A stretch of 64,000 nucleotides of DNA, taken from Massilia sp. KIM (GTDB lineage Bacteria > Pseudomonadota > Gammaproteobacteria > Burkholderiales > Burkholderiaceae_D). Positions 28,070-38,337 of the stretch are shown here, piece by piece. Every line of letters starts with the position of its first letter. The first letter of the stretch is position 1. Below the pieces are notes generated by a model. It was not told the origin of the DNA and made no database searches. It saw only the letters and a program-made list of their open reading frames with translations. The stretch covers positions 2,666,001-2,730,000 of the forward strand of contig NZ_MVAD01000001.1 in assembly GCF_002007115.1 (NCBI RefSeq), given 5' to 3'. The position numbers and the translations under genes were made by a program.

Positions 28070-29518
28070 ATGAGCACCCATACCTTCCTCTGGCACGACT
28101 ACGAAACCTTCGGCGCGACCCCGCGCCGCGACCGCCCGGCCCAGTTCGCCGCGATCCGCACCGATGCGGCGCTCAACGAGATCGGCGAGCCGATCATGCT
28201 GTACTGCCAGCCGGCCAACGACTTCCTGCCCGATCCGCAGTCCTGCCTGATCACCGGCATCACCCCGCAGCAATGCCTCGAGCGAGGCGTGCCGGAGTAT
28301 GAATTCGCGCGCCGCATCGAGGCCGCCTTCAGCGAACCCGGCACGGTCGGGGTCGGCTACAACACCATCCGCTTCGACGACGAGGTGACCCGCTTCCTGT
28401 TCTGGCGCAACCTGATCGACCCATATGCGCGCGAATGGCAGAACGGCTGCGGCCGCTGGGACCTGCTGGACGTGGTGCGCATGGTCTACGCCCTGCGCCC
28501 GGAAGGCATCGAATGGCCGACCCGCGAGGACGGCAAGCCGAGCTTCCGCCTGGAGCACCTGAGCGCCGCCAACGGCCTGGCGCACGACAGCGCCCACGAC
28601 GCGCTGTCCGACGTGCGCGCCACCATTGCCCTGGCGCGCCTGATCCGCGACAAGCAGCCGCGCCTGTTCGACTTCTGCCTGGAGCTGCGCCGCAAGGACC
28701 GCGTTGCCGCCGAGATGGGCCTGCATCTCGACCCGTCGCAGCGCCAGCCCTTCCTGCACGTGTCCGGCATGTTCCCGGTCGAGTACGGCTGCCTGGGCCT
28801 GGTGTGGCCGCTGGCCCAGCACCCCACCAACAAGAACGAGATCCTGGTCTGGGACCTCCGCCACGATCCGTCCGAGCTGTTCGGCCTGGACGTCGAGACC
28901 ATCCGCATGCGCATGTTCACGCGCAGCGCCGAGCTGCCCGAGGGCGTGAGCCGCCTGCCGGTCAAGAGCGTGCACCTGAACAAGTCGCCGATGCTGGTGG
29001 GGAACCTGAAGACCCTGAAGCCGGAGCTGGCCACGCGCTGGGACATCGACCTGGAGCGCGGCCGCGCCCACGCCGCCATCGCCGCCGCCGGGCGCGACAT
29101 GAAATCGGTCTGGGCCCAGGTGTTCCAGAAGCCGGCCGCGGGCGATGCGGTGGACGTGGACGAAGACCTGTACGGCGGCTTCGTCAGCAATGGCGACCGG
29201 CGCAAGCTGGAATCGCTGCGCGCCGAAGCGCCCGCCGCCCTCGCCGGCCAGCGCCCCAGCTTCGAGGACGAGCGCCTGAGCGAGCTGCTGTTCCGCTACC
29301 GCGCGCGCAACTTCCCGCACACCTTGTCGGAGCAGGAAATGCAGCGCTGGGAAGATCACCGCGCGGCCCGCCTGTTCGACGGCGCGGCCGGGGCAAGGAC
29401 GGTGGAGCAGCTGTTCGGCGAGATCGACGCCTTGTCGGAGACGGCGGACGAGCGGGCCGAGGAGATCCTCGGGGCGCTCTACGACTATGCCGAGCAGATC
29501 GCGCCGGCGCGTTATTGA
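28070..29518 (+). CDS. sbcB: Exodeoxyribonuclease I
   Basis: 482 aa 3'-5' single-strand DNA exonuclease of the DnaQ superfamily. Exo I motif HDYETFG carries Asp10 and Glu12. Exo II lies in the VGYNTIRFDDEVTRF region, Exo III around LAHDSAHDALSDVRAT. The SH3-like and C-terminal exonuclease-I domains follow. It acts in recombination and mismatch repair. The ATG at 28070 follows AAGAAG. The next gene (29530) is 11 bp downstream and probably co-transcribed. Confidence 0.95.
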   Translation: MSTHTFLWHDYETFGATPRRDRPAQFAAIRTDAALNEIGEPIMLYCQPANDFLPDPQSCLITGITPQQCLERGVPEYEFARRIEAAFSEPGTVGVGYNTIRFDDEVTRFLFWRNLIDPYAREWQNGCGRWDLLDVVRMVYALRPEGIEWPTREDGKPSFRLEHLSAANGLAHDSAHDALSDVRATIALARLIRDKQPRLFDFCLELRRKDRVAAEMGLHLDPSQRQPFLHVSGMFPVEYGCLGLVWPLAQHPTNKNEILVWDLRHDPSELFGLDVETIRMRMFTRSAELPEGVSRLPVKSVHLNKSPMLVGNLKTLKPELATRWDIDLERGRAHAAIAAAGRDMKSVWAQVFQKPAAGDAVDVDEDLYGGFVSNGDRRKLESLRAEAPAALAGQRPSFEDERLSELLFRYRARNFPHTLSEQEMQRWEDHRAARLFDGAAGARTVEQLFGEIDALSETADERAEEILGALYDYAEQIAPARY

Positions 29519-29529
29519 AAGGGGAAGCG

Positions 29530-29853
29530 ATGAACAAACCACCTTCGCTGCTGTGGCTGGCGGGAGTGCTGCTGGCCCTGGCCCTGTTCGGCGTCGTTGG
29601 GGCGAAGTACATGCTCAAGACGCATTCGAGCAATACCATGAGCCAGCTGGGGACCGTGTGGCCGCAGGTCGAGAGCATGCCGGAGCAGGACAAGAACTTC
29701 CTGGTGGAGTTGGCACTCACCTGCAATCTGTCTACGCGTGAGGCCGTGCGGGCCGAGACGGTGGATTGCCTGCGTTCGGCGGCGGACAAGCTGGGGCCGG
29801 AGGCGAAAGGCAGGCTGGAGGGCTTGCTGCGGCAGGGCTCCAATCAAGGCTGA
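29530..29853 (+). CDS. Small membrane-anchored hypothetical protein
   Basis: 107 aa. A single N-terminal hydrophobic helix (LLWLAGVLLALALFGVVGA, residues 7-25) acts as membrane anchor or signal, followed by an 80-residue soluble part with two Cys (LALTCNLST, VDCLRSAADK) that could form a disulfide outside the cytosol. No family was recognised. AAAGGGG precedes the ATG; it is 11 bp after sbcB. Confidence 0.75.
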   Translation: MNKPPSLLWLAGVLLALALFGVVGAKYMLKTHSSNTMSQLGTVWPQVESMPEQDKNFLVELALTCNLSTREAVRAETVDCLRSAADKLGPEAKGRLEGLLRQGSNQG

Positions 29854-29887
29854 AGGAATCTCGCCCCGGCACCGCTCGTCAGCGTGA

Positions 29888-30493
29888 AACCGTCGCACCG
29901 GCGTAGGCCCTTAACCGTCGCATCGGCGTCGGCCCTTAACCGTCGCACCGGCGAAGGCCGGTGCCCCAGTCCGTGGCGCTGCGGCAGCGCATGCAGAACT
30001 TGGGTTCCGGCCTTCGCCGGAACGACGTGCATGAGCTAATAGATGGCCCTCAACCGTCGCACCGGCGAAGGCCGGTGCCCAAGTTCGGGGCGCTGTCACG
30101 GCGCTTGCAGAACTTGGGTTCCGCGGGGCCGCCGAGGCCTTCGCGGGAACGACGTGCATGGGCTGGTGGGATGTGGGTCAGTATCAGCCGCGATGTACGT
30201 GGATCGCATCGCGCTGCTCCATCGCATCTTCCTCTCGTTAGCCTACAACCGTCGCACCCGCGAAGGCGGGTGCCCAAGTTCGTGGCGCTGTGGGAGCGCA
30301 TGCAAAACTTGGGTTCCGGCCTTCGCCGGAACGACGTGCATGGGCTGGTGGATAGCCCTCAACCGCCGCATGTGCGAAGCCTCGAAACCGTCGCACCGGC
30401 GAAGGCCGGTGCCCAAGTTCGTGGCGCTGCGGCGGCGCATGCGGCACCTGGGTTCCGGCGGGACCGCCAAGGCCTTTGCCGGAACGAGCTGCG
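29888..30493. repeat. Tandem array of composite REP-like palindromic repeats
   Basis: Two truncated copies (29888-29935), then four units of about 95-110 bp at 29938-30033, 30052-30160, 30247-30342 and 30386-30493. Each unit contains ACCGGC-GAAG-GCCGGT, a central AAGTT...AACTT arm with GCGCTGC/GCAGCGC, and TTCCGGC-CTTC-GCCGGAA. The array lies in the convergent gap between the small membrane gene and pyrF, a usual place for REP/BIME elements. Frames through it read VPAKAGTQ-like peptides and are not genes. Confidence 0.88.
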
Positions 30494-30518
30494 AGGGCTG
30501 GTGAAACGTGGTTCGCCC

Positions 30519-31340
30519 TCAGCCGCGATGCGCGTTGATCGCGTCGCGCGTCTCCATCGCCACCCGGCGCGCGGCCGCGGCGAAATCCTCGCCCTCCTTC
30601 GGCGCTGCGTACAGAATGGCGCGCGAGGAATTGATCATCATCCCGGTCCCGTCGGCGCTGCGGCCCGCCTTGACGGTCGCTTCGATATCTCCGCCCTGGG
30701 CGCCGATGCCCGGAATCAGCAAGGGCATGTCCCCCACCAGCTTGCGCACCTGCGCGATCTCGTCGGGGAAGGTCGCCCCCACCACCAGCGCGCTCTGGCC
30801 GTTCTTGTTCCACTTGTCGGCCACCAGGCGCGCCACGTGCTGGTACAGCGGCACCCCGCCCACGTCCAGGAACTGCAGGTCCGAACCGCCCGCGTTCGAG
30901 GTGCGGCACAGCACGATCACGCCGCGGTCATCCCAGGCCATGTAGGGCTCCACCGAATCGAAACCCATGTAGGGATTCACCGTCACCGCGTCCGCGCCAT
31001 AGCGCTCGAAGGCCTCGCGTGCGTACTGGTGGGCGGTGGCGCCGATGTCGCCGCGCTTGGCGTCCAGCACCAGCGGGATGTGCGGGTAGGTGTCGCGCAG
31101 GTAGCGGCAAATGGCTTCCAGCTGATCCTCCGCCCCCAGCGCCGCGAAATAGGCGATCTGCGGCTTGAAGGCGCAGGCCAGGTCGGCGGTCGCGTCGATG
31201 ATGGCCTTGCAGAAGCGCGCGATGCCGTCCGGCGCGTCGCGCAGCTCGGCCGGCAGGCGCGCCAGGTCCGGGTCGAGGCCCACGCACAGCAGCGAATTGT
31301 TGCGGGTCCATGCCGCCGACAGCTTGTTAATGAAATTCAC
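30519..31340 (-). CDS. pyrF: Orotidine 5'-phosphate decarboxylase
   Basis: 273 aa TIM-barrel enzyme making UMP from OMP. The catalytic region is [17 protein letters not shown] (Lys/Asp), the phosphate loop region [14 protein letters not shown] [10 protein letters not shown] and the C-terminal NSSRAILYA are those of the longer subfamily (group 2) common in Burkholderiales. Starts with GTG after AAGGGG. It faces the repeat array at its 3' end. The neighbours are not pyrimidine genes. Confidence 0.95.
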   Translation of the reverse strand: MNFINKLSAAWTRNNSLLCVGLDPDLARLPAELRDAPDGIARFCKAIIDATADLACAFKPQIAYFAALGAEDQLEAICRYLRDTYPHIPLVLDAKRGDIGATAHQYAREAFERYGADAVTVNPYMGFDSVEPYMAWDDRGVIVLCRTSNAGGSDLQFLDVGGVPLYQHVARLVADKWNKNGQSALVVGATFPDEIAQVRKLVGDMPLLIPGIGAQGGDIEATVKAGRSADGTGMMINSSRAILYAAPKEGEDFAAAARRVAMETRDAINAHRG

Positions 31341-31485
31341 GTGGCACCCCTTGTAACTTAGTCATGGCAAACCCAATATTGTACCCGGCAGGCTTGCGGC
31401 GGGCAGCAATCCGGCGCCGACGCGCCCTCGCCCGGGTATTTACTGTATATTTTGCTTATTCAACAACTTGTACGGACTAACCATC

Positions 31486-32097
31486 ATGACGCATTCCCTG
31501 TTCTCCCGCTGGTTCCGATTCCTCAGCGTGGCCGTGCTGGCCACCACGCTCCTGAGCGGCTGCGGCTACAACGAGTTCCAGACCAAGGACGAGGCCGTCA
31601 AAGCGTCGTGGGGCGAGGTGGTGAACCAGTACCAGCGCCGCGCCGACCTGATTCCCAACCTGGTGAACACCGTCAAGGGCTATGCCTCGCACGAGCGCGA
31701 AACCCTCGAAGCCGTCACGCGCGCCCGCGCCCAGGCCACCAGCTTCCAGATCACGCCCGAGGTGCTGAACAACCCGGAAGCCTTCCAGAAATTCCAGCAG
31801 GTGCAAGGCGAACTGTCCGGCGCACTCTCGCGCCTCATGGCCGTGTCCGAAAAATATCCCGACCTGAAGGCCGACACCAGCTTCCGCGACCTGCAGTCCC
31901 AGCTCGAAGGCACCGAGAACCGCATCACGGTGGCGCGCCAGCGCTACATCGCGGCGGTCCAGGACTACAACGTCACGGTGCGCAAGTTCCCGAATAACCT
32001 GACGGCCATGGTCTTCGGCTACGAGACCAAGCCTTCCTTCACCGTCGAGAACGAGAAGGCGATCTCGACCGCGCCGACCGTCGACTTCGGCAAATAA
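31486..32097 (+). CDS. LemA family lipoprotein
   Basis: 203 aa. The N-terminus is a lipoprotein signal ending in LLSGC (Cys near residue 26), then the LemA helical domain (VVNQYQRRADLIPNLVNTVKGYASHE, LKADTSFRDLQSQLEGTENRI, NVTVRKFPNN). LemA proteins are membrane-tethered helical bundles of unclear function. It is 1 bp upstream of the first TPM-domain gene; LemA-TPM-TPM is a widespread conserved operon. Confidence 0.92.
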   Translation: MTHSLFSRWFRFLSVAVLATTLLSGCGYNEFQTKDEAVKASWGEVVNQYQRRADLIPNLVNTVKGYASHERETLEAVTRARAQATSFQITPEVLNNPEAFQKFQQVQGELSGALSRLMAVSEKYPDLKADTSFRDLQSQLEGTENRITVARQRYIAAVQDYNVTVRKFPNNLTAMVFGYETKPSFTVENEKAISTAPTVDFGK

Positions 32098-32098
32098 G

Positions 32099-32929
32099 AT
32101 GGGGCGCCTGCGCTGCCTCTGGTCCCTGGTGCTGGCCCTGGCCTTCCTGGCCGCGGCGCCAGCCTTCGCCCAGCTCAAGGAAGTGCCGCCGCGCGCGGCG
32201 CGCGTCACCGACCAGGCCGGCATGCTGGAAGCGGTCCAGCGCCAGCGCCTGGAAGCCGTGCTGGCCGACTACGAGGCCCGCACCGGCAGCCAGATCGCTG
32301 TCCTGCTAGTCGCCTCCACCGAGCCCGAGGCGATCGAGCAGTACAGCATCCGCGTCGCCGATGCCTGGAAGCTGGGCCGCAAGGGCGTGGACGACGGCGT
32401 GCTGCTGCTGGTGGCGCGCGACAACCCGAGCGCGCTGCGCCGCCTGCGCATCGAGGCCGGGCGCGGCGTCCAGGGCGTGCTGACCGACGCCCAGTCGAAA
32501 CGCATTCTGCAGGATGTGATCGCGCCGCATTTCCGCCAGGAGCATTACTACGAAGGCCTGGTGGCCGGCGTGGGGGCGATCGCCGCCCTGCTCGACAAGG
32601 AAAGCTTCCCGGCGCCCCAGGAGCCGCGCGGGCAATCCGGGCCGGTGCAGGACGAGGGTGTCGGCGGCTGGCTGTTCGGCCTCATTCCCCTGATCGTCGG
32701 CTTCCTGATCCTGCGCTCCATGTTCCGCCCGCGCCGCTCGCGCATCGCGCCCGGCTGGGGCCATAGCAGCTTGGGCAGCGCGACCACCGGCTTCATTCTG
32801 GGCAATATCATCGGCAATATGCACCGCGGCGGAGGCGGCGGCTTCGGCGGGGGCGGCGGCTTCGGCGGCGGCGGCTTTTCGGGAGGCGGCGGCAGCTTCG
32901 ACGGCGGCGGCGCCTCGGGAGACTGGTAA
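32099..32929 (+). CDS. TPM domain protein (YgcG-like)
   Basis: 276 aa. The signal peptide ends near AFAQ (residue 25). The TPM domain covers about residues 35-165 (RVTDQAGMLEAVQRQRLE, LLLVARDNPSALRRLRIEAGRG). One membrane helix follows at about 195-212 (GLIPLIVGFLILRS). The tail is a Gly-rich array (GGGGFGGGGG, ending SGDW). The family is linked to membrane protein quality control and photosystem repair in plants. Its stop overlaps the next start (TAATG). Confidence 0.9.
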   Translation: MGRLRCLWSLVLALAFLAAAPAFAQLKEVPPRAARVTDQAGMLEAVQRQRLEAVLADYEARTGSQIAVLLVASTEPEAIEQYSIRVADAWKLGRKGVDDGVLLLVARDNPSALRRLRIEAGRGVQGVLTDAQSKRILQDVIAPHFRQEHYYEGLVAGVGAIAALLDKESFPAPQEPRGQSGPVQDEGVGGWLFGLIPLIVGFLILRSMFRPRRSRIAPGWGHSSLGSATTGFILGNIIGNMHRGGGGGFGGGGGFGGGGFSGGGGSFDGGGASGDW

Positions 32930-33438
32930 TGGGCTTCGCACAAAGACTGCGCCGTGCATGGCGTCACCTGAGCAGCAGCAAGGCCGAGGCCAGGCGCGCC
33001 TTCCCCGACGCCACCCTGCGCGCGATCGCCGAGGCCATCACCCAGGGCGAACAGACCCACCGCGGCGAAGTGCGCGTGGTCGTCGAGCGCGCCCTGCCCC
33101 TCGACTGCGCCTGGGACGGCGTGAGCAACCGCGAACGCGCCATCGCCCTGTTCGCCGACTGCGGCGTGTGGGACACCGAGGACAATTGCGGCGTGCTGAT
33201 CTACGTGAACCTGGCCGAGCACAAGGTCGACATCGTGGCCGACCGGGGCATCGACCGCCGCATCGACCGCGCCACCTGGCAGGCCGTGTGCCGCACCATG
33301 ACCGAGGGCTTCAAGCAAGGCAGGTTCCACGACGCCACGCTGGCCGCCATCGGCCAGGTCAACGACCTGCTGCGCCAGCATTTCCCTGCCGACGGCGCCC
33401 GGCCCAACGAATTGCCTGACAAACCCCTGATGCTGTGA
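32929..33438 (+). CDS. Second TPM domain protein
   Basis: 169 aa cytosolic-side TPM domain protein with no signal peptide: LRAIAEAITQGEQTHRGEVRVVVERAL, LFADCGVWDTEDNCGVLIYVNLAE, DIVADRGIDRRI. It overlaps the previous gene by one base. Third gene of the LemA-TPM-TPM set. Confidence 0.88.
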   Translation: MGFAQRLRRAWRHLSSSKAEARRAFPDATLRAIAEAITQGEQTHRGEVRVVVERALPLDCAWDGVSNRERAIALFADCGVWDTEDNCGVLIYVNLAEHKVDIVADRGIDRRIDRATWQAVCRTMTEGFKQGRFHDATLAAIGQVNDLLRQHFPADGARPNELPDKPLML

Positions 33439-33488
33439 GCGGCGCTGTGGGTAGAATGGCGGCTTTCCCTCATCAGCGAAAGGCCGCC

Positions 33489-34256
33489 ATGAAACTCCAA
33501 CAGAAGATCGCCATCGTCACCGGGGCCAGCCAGGGCATCGGCTATGCCTGCGCCGAACGCCTGCTGCGCGAAGGCGCCCAGGTCATGCTGGCCGACATCC
33601 GCCCCGAAGGGCGCGACGCCGCGGCCCGGCTGGGCGCAGGCGCACACTTCTTCCAGGCCGACGTTAGCCGCAAGACCGAAGTCGAGGCCCTGGTCCAGGC
33701 CACGCTGGACGCCTTCGGGCGCATCGACATCCTGGTCAACAATGCCGGCGTCACCCACGCCGCCGACTTCCTCGATCTCGAGGAAGAGGACTTCGACCGC
33801 GTGCTGCGCATCAACCTGAAATCCATGTTCCTGTGCAGCCAGGCCGTGGCGCGCCACATGGTGGCGCGCGGCGAAGGCGGCAGCATCATCAATATGTCGA
33901 GCGTCAACGCCGAGCTGACGATTCCGAACCAGGTGCCCTATGTGGTGTCGAAGGGCGGCGTCAACCAACTCACCCGGGTCGCGGCCATCAGCCTGGCCCA
34001 GCACGGCATCCGCGTGAACGCCATCGGCCCCGGCACCATCCTCACCGAACTGGCGAAACAGGCGGTGCTCGGCAGCCCGGAAGCGCGCCGCACCATCCTG
34101 TCGCGCACCCCGCTCGGCCGCTGCGGCGAGCCGGAGGAAGTGGCGTCCATCGCCGCCTTCCTGGCCAGCGACGACGCCTCCTACATGACCGGCCAGACCC
34201 TGTATGCCGACGGCGGGCGCATGGCGCTCAACTACACGGTCCCGGTGCGCGAATAA
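33489..34256 (+). CDS. SDR family oxidoreductase (FabG-like)
   Basis: 255 aa classical short-chain dehydrogenase: cofactor loop TGASQGIG, NNAG, SSVN, and catalytic YVVSK. It ends with the substrate-loop/C-terminal pattern DDASYMTGQTLYADGG. The ATG at 33489 is used because upstream residues lack homology. The substrate is undefined. Similar enzymes act on sugars or hydroxy acids. Confidence 0.9.
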   Translation: MKLQQKIAIVTGASQGIGYACAERLLREGAQVMLADIRPEGRDAAARLGAGAHFFQADVSRKTEVEALVQATLDAFGRIDILVNNAGVTHAADFLDLEEEDFDRVLRINLKSMFLCSQAVARHMVARGEGGSIINMSSVNAELTIPNQVPYVVSKGGVNQLTRVAAISLAQHGIRVNAIGPGTILTELAKQAVLGSPEARRTILSRTPLGRCGEPEEVASIAAFLASDDASYMTGQTLYADGGRMALNYTVPVRE

Positions 34257-34332
34257 GCGCCAGGAATACGCGCTCAGGCCAGATATGCGTTATTGGAATG
34301 TCTGGTATCCGCAATCTAAATTGGACTGATAT

Positions 34333-34418
34333 TTGGAGGCCCAGCATAATGCACCTGTCTCCACTATTCTCCTCCAAGAAAATAGTCTTCAAGCCCGCTC
34401 TGAGCGGGCTTTTTTTTG
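34333..34418 (+). ncRNA. Possible small RNA ending in a strong terminator
   Basis: TTGGAGG (34333-34339) can pair with CCTCCAA (34371-34377), followed by a terminator hairpin AAGCCCGC/GCGGGCTT (34391-34398 with 34404-34411, loop TCTGA) and eight T. It lies 130 bp after the SDR stop and could be that gene's terminator, a processed 3' RNA or an independent sRNA. No promoter was convincing. Confidence 0.35.
34388..34417 (+). terminator. Intrinsic terminator downstream of SDR gene
   Basis: 8-bp perfect stem AAGCCCGC/GCGGGCTT with T-run at 34410-34417. Confidence 0.9.
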
Positions 34419-34533
34419 TCCTGGCGCGGCACAGGACGGCGACCAAATCTGGTTTCGATCTTCGCGCTTCGGCTTGGTTCCCTCGATCCTGCGCACTGTT
34501 GAGAACTGTCACACCTGCGTCACAAAGCTTCCC

Positions 34534-34682
34534 TATACTTTGACTCACCTGCCGCACACGCAACCGATATGCGTGGTGGCAGCAAGGTGTGGTGCGCCGG
34601 GGGCGCAGCCACACCGACCGCTTTCTCTGTCTCTTGGCCCTATCTTGGGTTGTGCCCGCCCGTTCCAGGTGGGCATTTTTTT
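34534..34682 (+). ncRNA. Candidate structured RNA with own promoter box and terminator
   Basis: A TATACT box (34534-34539) precedes a 13-bp stem with one bulged A (CTGCCGC-A-CACGCA with TGCGTGGTGGCAG, 34549-34582, loop ACCGATA). A second hairpin follows (GGTGTGG/CCACACC closing GCGCC/GGCGC, 34586-34615), then an intrinsic terminator TGCCCGCC/GGTGGGCA (34653-34675) with seven T. About 138 nt. No recognisable Rfam-type consensus (not 4.5S, 6S or tmRNA by eye). The terminator lies 148 bp before the next gene, so a regulatory leader is the alternative. Confidence 0.55.
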
Positions 34683-34830
34683 CTCCCGTGTAGCAACAGT
34701 GCAAGAAAAAACTCGCCACAGAGCTTGAAGCCTTGCGGCATTTGGGCAATGATGAAGTTCGTGCAGCTGCTTTTCTTTTTCTTGAGGGCGGTTGCGGCGT
34801 TACCACGACACGATAATGGGAGCCTGACCT

Positions 34831-35151
34831 ATGAGCGTACGTGCACCTGACTTGAACTCGCACTTGCCCGGCGATACCGCCGTGGCATGCCGGCGTCACC
34901 ACGAGGCCGGAGACCTCATCCTCAGCGAACTGAATCCGCAAGCCGTCGTCGACCATCTCGACGGCGACACAGTCCCGCTCAACCTGCTGACCTTCGGCCA
35001 GGTACGCGAAGTCTGCCCGAAGTGCCAGCACACCCATCTCAAACTGGTGCTGCGCCAGAGCAGCGTGCGCAAAGCCCATCTGTTCTGCGCCGATTGCGCC
35101 GCCTGCTTCGACGCGCACTACGCCGACGGCGCTCCGGCGCTGACAATCTAA
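34831..35151 (+). CDS. Zinc-ribbon-like small protein
   Basis: 106 aa. The C-terminal half has CPKC (near residue 62) and CADC (near residue 87) about 22 residues apart, a probable zinc ribbon (VCPKCQHTH, FCADCAACFDAHY). The N-terminal half has no family match. Cytosolic. It may bind nucleic acid or protein. The candidate RNA at 34534-34682 lies upstream. Confidence 0.75.
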   Translation: MSVRAPDLNSHLPGDTAVACRRHHEAGDLILSELNPQAVVDHLDGDTVPLNLLTFGQVREVCPKCQHTHLKLVLRQSSVRKAHLFCADCAACFDAHYADGAPALTI

Positions 35152-35212
35152 CCGGAACTGTTGTGTGGGCAAGGAGCCCCGGGGCATGGTATGGTTGGCA
35201 TTTTGACCAGCC

Positions 35213-35632
35213 ATGCCCGCCATGCCCGCCATGCCCTTCCTGTCCACCCTGCTGACGCTCGACGCCACCGCCCGCCTGCGCCTGCGCGCCGTGGCCCTCG
35301 CCCTGTTCGCCGGCGTCGTGATCGCCGGCTCGATTCCCGGCGCGCGGGCCAGCGTGGGAGTATGGGTGACCGGACTGGTGCTGCACGGCTGCACCTATGG
35401 CTTCCTGACCGCGCTCTGGTACCTGGGCAGCGCCGGCGGCGCCGCCGCGCGCGCCGCCAAGGCCGTGCTGGCGATCGCCCTGATGGGCGCCTTCGACGAG
35501 CTGGTGCAGAGCTTCCTGCCCTACCGCTCGGGCGACATTCGCGACTGGCTGATCGACATCACGGCCGCCCTGCTCGCCTCCGGCGTGCTGGCCGTCTGCA
35601 CCCTCAAGGCCGCCCCGGCCCGTCTTCCCTGA
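35213..35632 (+). CDS. VanZ family membrane protein
   Basis: 139 aa with about four hydrophobic helices and the VanZ signature FDELVQSFLPYRSGDIRDWLIDI at residues 92-114. Two further in-frame ATGs lie within 15 bp because of an ATGCCCGCC repeat, so the exact start is uncertain. The family is named after a teicoplanin-resistance accessory protein, but most members have no known role. Confidence 0.8.
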   Translation: MPAMPAMPFLSTLLTLDATARLRLRAVALALFAGVVIAGSIPGARASVGVWVTGLVLHGCTYGFLTALWYLGSAGGAAARAAKAVLAIALMGAFDELVQSFLPYRSGDIRDWLIDITAALLASGVLAVCTLKAAPARLP

Positions 35633-35803
35633 GACCGGCGCACGGAACAACGCCGTAAAAAGTTCCGTGCTTTACCCTTCTGCTTGATCCAGTCGAGCTC
35701 CAGCCCGAGTCCGCTGGAACGCCCGCCCCGTTCCCGCCTCTTAACAGCGTGGCGCGCTGCATCGTCACGCACACCCACTGAAACCAACACACGAGGAGCG
35801 AAC

Positions 35804-36346
35804 ATGAAGCGACAACAAAGAAGCGTGGTCCTGGCGGGCTTGCTGGCGGCGGCGCTGGTCTTGTCCGGCTGCAAGAGCATGGGCTGGGGCGGGGAATCCG
35901 GCGCCTCGGGTTCGAGCTCGTCGGGCGCGACCACGGGCAGCGGTGGCCAGTCCGGCAGCGGCGGTTCCAGCAGCCATGGCTCGGGCAGCGCCACCGGCGG
36001 CTCGGGCAACCCCATCGGCAGCAGCGGCAGCCAGGGCGCTTCCGGCGCGGCCGGCGCCACCGGCTCCTCGTCCGCCCAGGAAGGGGCAGCCGGCGCGGGC
36101 CAGTCGATGGCCCCCAACGGCACGGTGCTGGTGATCGAGGCGGTTCCCTCGGCCGCGGCCGGCATGAACGGCAGCGCGACCAGCGGCTCCAGCGGCAGCC
36201 AGGGGGCCACCGGCGGCAGCGCCGACGCCTACCGCATCACCCTGCGCATGGACGATGGCAGCACCCAGGTGATCATGCAGGGCACGCCGCCCGATTTTCG
36301 CAGCGGCGACCGGGTGCACGTGGGCGGCGGCGCCATCCAGCGCTGA
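35804..36346 (+). CDS. Ser/Gly-rich lipoprotein
   Basis: 180 aa. Lipobox LSGC with lipidated Cys near residue 23. Residues about 30-105 are an almost uninterrupted Ser/Gly/Ala low-complexity linker. The last 70 residues form a small beta-rich domain (TVLVIEAVP, YRITLRMDDGSTQVIMQ, GDRVHVGGGAIQR). A CGAGGAGCG box precedes the ATG. The C-terminal domain resembles outer-membrane Slp/SmpA-like glycine-zipper partners only loosely. Function unknown. Confidence 0.8.
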   Translation: MKRQQRSVVLAGLLAAALVLSGCKSMGWGGESGASGSSSSGATTGSGGQSGSGGSSSHGSGSATGGSGNPIGSSGSQGASGAAGATGSSSAQEGAAGAGQSMAPNGTVLVIEAVPSAAAGMNGSATSGSSGSQGATGGSADAYRITLRMDDGSTQVIMQGTPPDFRSGDRVHVGGGAIQR

Positions 36347-36498
36347 GGCCCCGCCCCGCCTCCCGACCGCGCGTAGGCAGGCGCGGTCCACTCCGCGCGG
36401 CCCAGGCAGCGTCGCCCGGGCGACCCGGCACGGCTGACCTGGCACGGCTGACCCGGCCCCGGCCGAGCTTGCTCGCCCGGGCGACCCCGCGCCGGCGT
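36347..36498. other. 152-bp convergent intergenic region
   Basis: Between the Ser/Gly lipoprotein and the GH2 gene. It holds repeated GGCACGGCTGAC-type short direct repeats (36428-36455) and no gene. Confidence 0.4.

Positions 36499-38323
<1,825 letters not shown>

Positions 38324-38337
<14 letters not shown>

Noticed and set aside
29961..30909. Open frames over the REP array giving VPAKAGTQ/RSGEGRNPS-like peptides
   Set aside because: These are translations of the palindromic repeats in all frames and lack ribosome-binding sites.
34534..34682. Identification as 6S RNA or 4.5S RNA
   Set aside because: It lacks the large central bubble of 6S and the conserved GGAAG-type tip of SRP RNA, so it is left as an unnamed candidate.
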